Positions 19,618 to 28,836 of a stretch of DNA of 31,455 bases are shown here, piece by piece. Position 1 is the first letter of the stretch, and the number at the start of each line of letters is the position of its first letter. Both the position numbers and the translations under genes were made by a program. The notes below the pieces were generated by a model. It saw only the letters and a program-made list of their open reading frames with translations. It was not told the DNA's origin and did no database searches. Source of the DNA: Cudoniella acicularis (Eukaryota; Ascomycota; Leotiomycetes; Helotiales; Helotiaceae); assembly GCA_013054445.1 (NCBI GenBank), contig JAAMPI010000582.1, positions 1 through 31,455 of the forward strand, given 5' to 3'.

Positions 19618-21954
19618 TGGACGCATTTCAATACTTGAGTGTGGAACATATGCCTAGAAGGGTTGTTTCGCTGGGCAACGTGATGGCTCTGTAATATTGT
19701 TTCTCTATACTTCCATTCCAGGTTTTCGTGAAGTCGAGACCCCTCTTCATCTTGGTTGTTTTCTTCGAGGAGGTGTTGCAAAGCAATTGCGGTAATGACA
19801 AGACATTCCTGTCCACCTGGTACCTTTTTCCAAGAGTTGCACAGCCGTTCTGACGGATCGGGGACAATCGGTTGCCCAATTCCCGAACAAAATAGAACGG
19901 CTTGCTTAGAAGTCAAATGGGCCCAAAGGGATTTAACTTCTGCTTGTTTTATCTCTAATAACGGTGGTTTTTTAGTAATCGAACGGAACTCAACACCATG
20001 AATTAGCTTGGGTGGTCCCAGGCCATGTTCCGAAAACTCAGTATTCACAATGTCCAGGCCCATGGCAATTGTGTTCAGAAATTGCCAAACTTGCTTGATC
20101 TCGTCCGCGAGTTGCCCTTGATTGATAATTTTTCCACAATTCTCTGTCACCACTACTAGGTCAAGATTTGCCTTCAAAACTTTCAAAGCTTCATCCCCAT
20201 TAGCGGAGTTCGAACCAACGTTTGGCAGAGTTACAACTTCGTCTCCTCTCATCAATTGATTTTCCCAATTCTTCAAGATAGCGTGAAGTAAATGCAATAC
20301 CACACATGGTTGGGGTAGATACCATGTCGTCTTTTTGCCATAGTCGTGGACAAAAATATGAGCACTGCGATCATCGGCAAGCGTGGCAAGTAGTTCTTTG
20401 TTGATATTGAAGGTAAGATAGCTTGGTACAGTCACAGGTGCTCGGGATACAGACCCTGTTATCGTGACCATACCAAGCCCACCTGTTCCAACTGTGATGG
20501 CCTGGGACTTGATATGCCGTGTTCTAGGACCACAGCTCGCACCGGACGTTTGAATATTGCAGGACAAATGCGGTTTCCTTCCCATGGCAATTGAGGCCTT
20601 TCTAACCCATCCAAGAAAACATCTTTTTCTGATCAGTCTCTCGCTATTGAGTTCTCTATGCCGCTGCAAACCACCATCATGTTTTAAAATTTTCAACAGT
20701 GTCTTGCGTCCCTGGGCTTTATGGAGCATTTTGTCCTCCAAATGCCATTGCAGGGCATCATCATCCTGAAGTTCTTCCACGGGAATCAGTAAAGATTGGA
20801 ATCCATCAACAAGGAGTCCACCATCGATTCCCACGAAGTTAAGGGCGTGGCTGAGAAGAGCCATGTTTGCGAAAGAGATTTCCAGGCCATGTCCCTGTTT
20901 CCTCTCCCGAATTGGGAAACCCGTCGCAATAACGCTGTGTGGAAGTATTGAATGCCAGCAAATGCTTCCCTGAGTAACGCTCTCTAAGTCGCACGTATGA
21001 ATGCTAAGTTTGCTCGAACCACTCGCGTCCTGACATGCTTCAACGATTGCTGAGGAAAGCATGATCCCGACATTAGTGGAGGGTCTAACTGCGGCGCAAA
21101 TCCAAGATAAGACTGAGACAATCTGACTATGAATGGCGTAAGTTGTCGTGATTGCTATTTTCTCAATGGATCGTGAATCCAGGTCAACGAAATCTTTACT
21201 TTTATCCCCGCCCTGGCTCGTTTCATTCCTAAAACGATTTCGCCCTGGTCGTTTGGTAACTTCTGTGTAATCACTTTATAGAGTGTTGGAAGGCTCTTAA
21301 AAGCAAGACATATATAGCTTGCTGCTTACCGGATTCCCCGTAGGTAGTGTTGATTTTTTCAAGTAATATCTCAAGGCCATGGAGGAAATCTGGACCGTAG
21401 TCGTTCCAAGTCTCAGAAACATAATCCTGACAACTAGAAGCTTGCACATCAACCAAGTTTCGTGTGAGTATAAGGACTGTTCCTAGCGTTTGACCCGCTG
21501 GGGAAGATGATGATAAAAATTTGCGTGCGGCCCAGTCAATTTCGTACAGAATAGTAGAAAACGAAGTTTTAAAGACCTCAAAAGGCTAGGTTTTGGACAA
21601 AGCGAATTCGGTAGAATCTGGATATATAAAAGAACGCATGCTGTCCTTGAAAGATTTTATAGAATTTGAGCGCAAGACGAAGTTTTCGAGATCGTTGATG
21701 GGATTATAATCTTCTTCCAAGTCGTCAATGGGATTCATCTCCTCGTTGGCATTGTAATCCGCATTCTCGTTTAGGCGAGACGTTCCGGTTTCCAACTCAT
21801 GATACTCAACACTGTCAATATCAGTTGTGGCATCCACGTGAGGTTGCAATCTGTTTCTTATAATATGAGCAACGTTTCGTGAGAAGGTGTAAATCACTTT
21901 TGCCGTTTGCCTTTCCTTGGTTGAGGATGCTTCTCTTCGAAGATTGACTGACAT
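19527..21954 (-). pseudogene. Large fungus-specific protein gene with one premature stop
   Basis: Exon 1 (21954-21330) and exon 2 (21262-19527) join through a GTAAGC...ACACAG intron (21263-21329) into one frame of 786 residues. The frame is broken only by TAG at 21586-21588 (codon 123). No usable donor lies near that codon, and the frame continues sensibly beyond it (PFEVFKTSF, EIDWAARKFL). Recognisable family features are a CWHSILPHSVIATGFPI segment, GHGLEISFANM, TTWYLPQPCVVLHLLHAIL, AVLFCSGIGQPI and WKKVPGGQECLVITA. From general knowledge this matches a large, unnamed family of ascomycete hypothetical proteins (CWH...VIA.GFP..., W.V.G...LLHL.RA.L, ...PKG.DYL.). Its function is unknown. The acidic N-terminus repeats NPIDDLEEDYNPINDLEN. 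The stop could be an allele, a CAG-to-TAG change of the RIP type, or an error. The last 30 codons run antisense to the HET relic. Confidence 0.68.
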
Positions 21955-22260
21955 CTCCCCCAGGCTACGTCGAAAGTTTCTTTCGAATCTCTGTTGTATT
22001 ATTAGGTAATAAGCACTATTCTAAACTTAAGGTTTAAACCTTAGTAGAATCTTCCAGGTTGCTCTTTGATTTATAAGCGTTGATTTCTAAGCTATAGAAG
22101 CTTCTAGTAACTACACTTATAGTATATATAGTCCGCTCACCCCTTTGTAGATAGATAAGTCTTTAAGTCAAAATCATATTATTATTTCACATACTTGAAT
22201 CTCTCGACCTAATAGTCGACTCTTCTTCCGCCCACACATGTTTTACTTCCAACAATCTCT
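21955..22260. other. Intergenic, AT-rich
   Basis: About 300 bp between the start of the large minus-strand gene and the decayed 3' end of DUF6590 gene B. It is rich in TTAAG/CTTAGA words and holds no frame. It should include the promoter of the minus-strand gene at 21954. Confidence 0.45.
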
Positions 22261-24033
22261 CTAGTGACATTTGCTCAGGGCATTAATATACAGAGAATGT
22301 AGCTCTTTTTCGTAGTATAACAATTCAACAAATCGTTCAGTTAGCTCAGTTTGACTCATTATAGAGGTTAGCGAGCTTTGTGATTGCAAAATGGATGAGT
22401 TTGTGCTGAATTGTAGAGAAAGCGAGGCAACAGATGAGCTAGGTGAGGCTGGCTTTTCCGCAGCTTTAGGAACGCCATAATCTTTGTTGGCGGAAGTGGA
22501 TGGGAAAGAATAATTTGTTGCAACTAGCGGTAAGATATAATTTGAAAATTGTGGGACGTAACCGAGAACAGGCTCAACGTTCATTAATTCAAACAATCGA
22601 TTTATAGAAAGTGGATTCGAGTAGCCTGGATTCAATTGACTGGAAATTGAGGGACCGGGTTCTGAATAACCTGAAAAGGAGCCGCGGCTGTCAGATAAAA
22701 ACCCTCCAACACCTCCTGCTGCGCTCGAAATACCGTAGCTGTATTCGTATGTTGGTTACATTTATCTCGTTCTGTTAGAAGCAGAAGTACTAACAGCTGA
22801 CAATCCTAATCCTGATGGCTGATCGCCTCTGATTCCAGGCATAGCACGTGATAATTAGAGCATCATAGTACCGATTATAATCGGCGGTAAATTGTGCCTC
22901 AGAATCAGGGTGAATCTTTCCGATGAACCAAACTTTAATATTATACTCAATCGTATAAATATTTGAGTAATCTAGTCGAGATGCGGGGTCCAATTTGTGG
23001 TGCGGAGAGTCAGGAATCATCTTGATGGGCTCGCAGATTAAGCCTTTCTCCTTTTCCCCCTTGTGGTAAACTGGGTGAGTTGAGGTATATATAACGGCAT
23101 GATTCGAAGGGTAGGTTTCACTCTTTGTTGCTTCTCTCCCAGCATAAGTGATGATGAACTTTGTAACAGTTATTACTAATTGAAAAGAATATAGAGGGAA
23201 ATAACTTACATGTAGTGGCAACATCCGCTTGAGAGATAAAGGATTACAAAGCGTCGAATCGTTTCAAGTTGGCCATTTTCCCCTTGAATGGAACTGATGC
23301 CAGCATCGCCCCTGGGTTCTGACCAAAGCACCTGAAAGACCTGTTGATGATTAACATGGAATTTCCGGTGTTGGGTTTGGAAGAGAAAAAGAGAAACAGG
23401 AAAATGTCATACTCTTCCGTTTCTAAACTCGAACTGTCGATGGACCTTAAAACCTACGGCTTATCAGCAATAGAAATATTGGTAACAAATTGTACATACG
23501 TGGATCAAGGGTCTCGTATTTTGTAGCCGGGTTTTTTGTTAGGATGTTTTCGACGGGATTGGTAATGCGTTTTAATTGAGCTGAACTACCCGATTGGTGA
23601 TAACCGCTTGGTGCATCGCCCTTCAGACTTGGATGTTCGATATCGCCCCGAAATTCGTCCATACCAGTGATTATTGAGCTCCTTGGCGTATATCGTTTAC
23701 CGTATTGGTCTGAATAACTCTGCGTGCCCGAGTGTAGTAAAGCAGTGCTTGACTCCAGGTCAGCTTGCTGACTCCTTGTGACAGCTTTTGCTTGTGACTC
23801 GTCGCCATATTCGTACTCGTACTCGCCTTTTGTTTGTGAGCTGATACCAGATATCTTGTGTTTCAGAACTATGGCTCACCGGATTTGAGCAGACGATACC
23901 CCACGTAACGACCATATTCAGAATTCCACCCTCATTTGCTCCATTGTGTAGGATAGTAGGGATCGCTGGGGATAGACTTAGATGCTGCTTTGCCTTTGTC
24001 CTTGCTGTTGCCCTTTGCCCTGGTCACGGATAT
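22261..24033 (-). pseudogene. DUF6590-type gene B, decayed
   Basis: The exon plan matches gene C (phases equal; exon 3 is 41 nt in both): about 24033-23880, 23826-23500, 23453-23413, 23340-23210, then about 23158 onward. Readable DUF6590-type parts are YYPTQWSK, FKVHRQFEFRNGRV, FQVLWSEPRGDAG, IRRFVILYLSSGCCHY, SNHAVIYTSTHP, HHKLDPASRLDYSNIYTIEY and WFIGKIHPDSEAQF. Defects: the position of gene C's ATG reads ATA (24031-24033). A TGA (23932-23934) follows TQWSK where gene C has a coding WSDWVW stretch. The acceptor at 23159 leaves the next exon out of frame. The Ser/Gly-rich tail contains TAA ATG TAA (about 22750-22762). No CxCG module survives, and no coiled-coil partner was found upstream on the plus strand. 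A rearranged or re-annotated start could rescue the first defect but not all of them. Confidence 0.72.
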
Positions 24034-26040
24034 TCGTGGTATGGTAGCTATATTGGGAACGAGCAAGGCAAAGATCGAAAAGGGTCTTCCCAGCATGAGC
24101 GTTGTTCGTCTGCTACTTGGGTACGAAGTTGCGCGCAAGGACCGAGAAAAAGCAGACTGCAAAGAGACTGAAGCAATGGTCCTCAACCAGGCTTCCATCA
24201 TGCGCAGAATCCATGTCATTCTCAAGTCCTTCAACCAATTGTGTGATGTGCATGGTCGGGCGTTCTTTTGGTGTGATGAGAAACAGACGTTTGATTCGAT
24301 TTTGGGCTCGCTTAGAAGTTGGCTGTAAGGAGCCTATATTACACAGCTTTTATCGACTCGGATTTTCCCGTTAATTAATGAAATACCGAAATATTACTTA
24401 AAACAATATCACTGATATGAACATTTCCCATATGAAGCAAAGAAAGACGCAAGACATATCCATGCAAGACTAAGTACTTTTGAGCACGTTGATAAACCTC
24501 TCAGCATGCCCACGAGCAAAAGCCTCAGAGCCTGTGATGAAATCTACATATTGTGCACACGTACAATTCCTATTTTATTCCTTGATTGATCTATATACTA
24601 GATAATAAGTAACGTAGTTGGGGAAACCAGGTGTTATTATCTCCTTTTATATGGAATTGGGTTTATAGAACATGAAGTATTTCTGGGCACGGCTGTGAAT
24701 AACCCAAAATGTTACCAGCTTCACTTGAGTCTAGTTTGCACATAGTTCGCACCTCGAGAGATAATTAAACTGTATTCCCATTGAAAATAATTTTTCTAAG
24801 CTTTAACATTTGCCAAGGCAGGAGTAGAGCTCAGGTAGTTAAGATTTAAGTGACGCATTCTAGTGAGAGTCACGTGCCAGAGGTTGGGCGAGGCTTCAAG
24901 CGCCTAAACTCCTGACTTAATCGTAAAACTAGTTATGGAGCCAAAGCCCTTGATAAGATAAATAATGAAGTCAACTAAGCCGAGATATTCTAAGCCTTCA
25001 GCATCTATTCAAAAGGCACGCGTACCGAGCTTTAAAAAGGGGGACAAGCCACGTGATACCCCTCCTTTGATCCCCGAACACTGTCGCACAAACTAAACCA
25101 GCAGACCCACCCGCACACCCGTGCATTAGCCTTCCAGGATCCTGGGTCGATCGTGCTTCGCGTATATGTGTGTTCAATGAGTTGTCATGTTTGCTTGTTT
25201 CGCGGTCATCTTCTCCATCGCCGCTTCAAAAACCCGCAAATAACTGGTGTGAACTTGCACCACCAAACATAGAGCGGTGTGCAGCGCAACCCGCAATTTT
25301 TGTCCATTAAGATTTGATAGGCAGCTGAGAAGGGGTTGCGTAAGCTGTTTACCTGACGGGCGAACTGGGAATTTGGGGGCTGGACTGAAATTAACGCGAG
25401 GCTATCGAAATTGAGGTGGACATTTCTAGGATTGAGGTTCGAGATATTTGCCCGTCATGTCATATTTCGTTGGCTTGTCTTGTCTCACCCGACGGTCGGG
25501 TCGGGAAGGTCGGTTCTTGCCGTTTTTGTTGCCGGTTTAAGGGTCACTTGGGCATGAATGGATTGCAAGCGATCGAGTGGCTGGAGAGGAATTTGATATT
25601 GGGTTGAAATAAATAAATATATTACGTTATGTGGAGGAAAATGAATGTGGTGAATAATAATATTAAACATTGACCATCGAGTGTTTCCGGAGATAAAAAG
25701 AAAACAGCAACTGGAAGTAGAGGTTCAATGAGACTGTTCACCGAGTCCTCCCTGTCTGTCGATATATGTCGGTAATCGGCCGTAATTCGTAGTAAATCCA
25801 TGAACCTAAACAGAAAATCCCATAAGTGTAGCAAGATACTAAATAACAGTTGAGCGGAAATTTGTGACTCGCAAATAAAAAGACATGAACGTTCGTTTGA
25901 TGTACCTAGGTCTCGTGAAAACACGTTGTCCCAAGATGCATCAACTGAGTGGTGCCGGACTGTGATAGACGTAGACAAGATACAACGCTTGTGCGAGATG
26001 CGTAAGCATCTAACGTAAGTTTACTAGGTATGAAATCATA
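24034..26040. other. Long gene-poor interval
   Basis: Two kilobases with no convincing gene. The plus-strand coiled-coil partner expected next to gene B is absent. Small frames noted: 24965-25096 (43 codons, basic, KPRYSKPSASIQKARV) and 25416-25607, plus strand, with paired cysteines (DICPSC, CRFCC). A minus-strand frame at 25978-25622 begins SITVRHHSVDASWDNVF and then reaches a GTACAT donor-like site. None has a family motif. The stretch from about 24370 to 24850 is AT-rich. Confidence 0.4.
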
Positions 26041-26103
26041 CTAAATTTGTATGTTAGTATTATGGGATCTTTTCTTTCCAAAACGAAGGCAATGTCAACT
26101 TAC
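26041..26103 (-). other. Probable 3'-UTR intron of DUF6590 gene C
   Basis: Nine bases past the gene C stop codon there is a GTAAGT donor (26103). A perfect TACTAAC branch site (26053-26059) and a TTTAG acceptor (26041) follow, making a 63-nt intron of standard fungal form. No sensible reading frame continues beyond it, so it most likely lies in the 3' untranslated region, or marks a former longer coding end. Confidence 0.55.
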
Positions 26104-26111
26104 ATCATGCC

Positions 26112-28058
26112 TTAGCACTTATACCACATGCGCCCAGAGTCGTTGTAGCGCCATATACGGCCGCATGCACATGTGTAGCTCCATACAGTAGTAGGGTGTT
26201 CTCTACCACATTCGCAGGAATAATATGTGTCGAATGAATTATTCGGATCTGGATATAGAGAGGACGGGATGTTGGTCGCATTGCGATTGTCGTTTGAATA
26301 GGTCCCCGACGGAAGGTTGCTAGTGGCATTGCTGGTTGTATTGTAGCCGTAATCGGGATAAGGTGAGTTGGCCTGGCCATCCTGAGAGCCAAATTGTTGT
26401 TGGCCGAGTTGAGCGTCAAATTGATTGCTTCCCGAAGTCTGGTAGTTTGGAGGATAGTAAGGCAGTTTTTGGGTATAGCCAGATAAAGGAGCCGAGGTGA
26501 TGACAGGGCCAAATGGTGTGGTTATCGGGGTTGAGGTCATCGAATTTGAAGGCGGTGGCTGTGATTGATTTGATAAAGGATTATAAGGCGTCATTGAAGT
26601 TCCTGAGGATCCTCGACTACTCTGCGGTGGGCCCCTTTTTATCTCCATTGGGGGAAACACATTGTTGTAGTCGGCCACAAGCTGATGTTCCGAATCGCGA
26701 TGTATGCGGCCAATGAACCACTGGAAGATCGGGACGTTAGCATATGACTATTTCAAATCTTTCAGGTTTAATCAGAAAGGTGAAGAAGTCTGGGTTAGTT
26801 TGATTCGGGAATATCAACCCCTCCTCAGAAGAATCTTTGGAATGAGCTAACATGGAATGGGTGAATTGAACCATCCTTACCACTTTGACGTTGTATTCCA
26901 CAGTATACACCTTTGTGTAGTTGAGGCGTGACTTAGGATCAAGCTTGTGGCGTTTGTCGTCTGGCCTGACCCTGATGGCCTTCTTAGTCATGCCCCTTTT
27001 TCTCTCCCCCTCCAGCTCAATCGCCTTTTCGGTGTAGATGATGGCGTGGTGATTGGCATGAACCCCCTTTTTCAAAGTCGCCTGCCCTGAGTATGTGTTG
27101 ATTGGTCTTCTAATCATCAGATAGGTTGACATTACATCTGATGCGGCAACTTACAAACAAATGCAGTGTCCTTCCATTGCATTGACAATGACAAAGCGTC
27201 GAACCTTTTCGTAATGCGGCTCTTCATACTTCCCCTCTTCAACGTATCTGACAGACACGGTTGCCTTGCTGGAAGCATCTCGATTTGATTTTCCTGTCTC
27301 GCCCTTGGGCTCGGTCCACAATATCTTGAATATCTGCTCATGATTAGCCAGTTGCTGATTGTCACAGAATATGGCCAACTTACCCTTCCCCATTCGAATT
27401 CCCGTTGGCTATGAACTTTATAATCTGTGACGCTTTAGATGTTTGAACGTTGCGTGAATCAACTTTTTTAGCACTTACTTTCATCGAATGGGAATTGCTC
27501 CGTGGTAGTGGTCGGATCTTTTGTTGTGATGTGCGCTCCAAAACTTGCAACTGCAGGTTGAGTAGAAGTCTTCTTGTTGTTATCAACGGAGAGACCCTTG
27601 ACACCCCTGCCAAGGTCATCGATGGCAGTATCGGAGGGTTTGTAAGTGTAATTCGGCGGCGAAGAGCTGTTCGGCGGCGAAGAGGGTTGAGCTGGCTCCA
27701 GAATTGGTGATAAGGGCGTTGTTTGGGACCTTGGTATTTTCTTGTCTTTTCGCTCCACCGGATCCTCATAAGGGGGATCGTAAGCGTATTCGTACTTGTC
27801 TGCGATAAAAATTTTTAGCGAACACCCAAGTACGGACAGTTTCAAACTAGTATGCATCTTACTAGGGGCTACTAGGCGATAGCATTTGTCCCGCTGGAGC
27901 TCTTCATCCCACACCCAGTCGGACCATTCTGTGGGGTAGGACGAGGACGACGGCGTATTCGAGGACGACGGCGTGTTCGAGGACGAACGCTTGGTCCCGG
28001 AGGAAGTCCTCGAAGAGGAATGCTTCGATTTCTTATCCTTGGAGCGAGTCGACGACAT
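26112..28058 (-). CDS. DUF6590-type protein C with single CxCG cysteine module
   Basis: Six exons, 28058-27863, 27799-27479, 27424-27384, 27333-27155, 27109-26881 and 26720-26112, join without a stop into 524 aa. All introns have GT...AG; intron 5 has GCTAAC near its end. The N-terminus is Ser/Lys-rich (MSSTRSKDKKSKHSSS), followed by YPTEWSDWVWDEELQRD, the Trp-rich opening common in this family. The DUF6590-type domain spans about residues 173-335: YKVHSQREFEWGR, IFKILWTEPKGETG, VRRFVIVNAMEGHCICL, TYSGQATLKKG, HHAIIYTEK, HKLDPKSRLNYTKVYTVEY, WFIGRIHRDSE. A Pro/Ser/Gln-rich linker leads to one cysteine module (residues 491-512) near the C-terminus. The cellular role of DUF6590 is unknown. The gene is divergent from coiled-coil gene C and shares its exon plan with pseudogene B. 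Intron 1 is 63 nt with no in-frame stop, so its retention would add 21 residues. Confidence 0.87.
26151..26225 (-). other. Single CxCG-x9-YxCxCG-x2-W module in protein C
   Basis: YYSCECG...SYTCACGRIW has the same spacing as the two units in protein A: nine residues between the first CxCG and Tyr, then one residue, CxCG, two residues and Trp. It lies 12 residues from the C-terminal end. The likely role is a small metal-binding knuckle (inference). Confidence 0.75.
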
Positions 28059-28836
28059 GGCGACTCAGATTTGGCCAAAAACAGAGGAGAGTAGCATTCT
28101 GCAACCGCACTTACAATTTTAAGCTGCACATCATCAGCCTTTTTATCAGCGGGAGGACGGGAGAATGGGGATTGTGGGGATGCGGCTCAAAGATTCCACC
28201 ACTCCATTCATCCCTCTTCCCCACCACACCCTCCAGCAATGTCGGGAGAGGTCTCAATGTTGACATGTGCAGCAGAAGGCAATGTTGTGACTGGTTGTTT
28301 TGGGCCTTCTGACAGGTTGTGGATCGCCAAGCGAATGGCGACGAAAGCGGGCAAGGGGGGAACTCTGGAGCTCCCATAACAGGCTGGTGCCGCTTTTAAT
28401 TGTCCGGCAGCCATAAAGTACATATCAACCAACGGAGTGCGCCGTAAACGCCACTCCGTCCGATTCCCATGTCGTGTTCACAGGCAATTTCGGGATGTCG
28501 ACGCACGAACGCGTTGATGGCACGCTGATTGGCGACTTAGCCTGTGTGGGCTTCCAAAAGTAACTTTCGGGGGTGGCAGCCCTGAATCCCAGCGTCCACT
28601 TAGCCCCAGACTGGCCATCGGTCGCTGAACTGCCCTGCCCCGAGTGATGGGGATGAGGAAGAGGATGAGGCTCTGCCCGGCCCGGGAGTCGCTTCACATT
28701 TGTCGCGAAAGTCATCGACGACCTGTCAAGCTGCATTCTTACACAGAATGCTGATCGTCAACCCATCCACTCGGATGATGTTCGCCTCCGATACTCGACA
28801 CTCGTGCTTCGGGCGAGAATACTCCTAGGCTCCTTT
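28059..28836. promoter_or_regulatory. Shared upstream region of the divergent DUF6590 C / coiled-coil C pair
   Basis: Only 778 bp separate the two start codons, so both promoters must lie here. The region is GC-rich with scattered CCACTCC and GGGAGG words. A minus-strand frame at 28736-28425 is open for about 100 codons but lacks family motifs and is probably chance. I could not align it by eye with the corresponding 1.3-kb region of the A pair. Confidence 0.5.

Noticed and set aside
23990..24328. Plus-strand frame as the missing coiled-coil partner of gene B
   Set aside because: It shows none of the coiled-coil landmarks and is partly antisense to the start of gene B.
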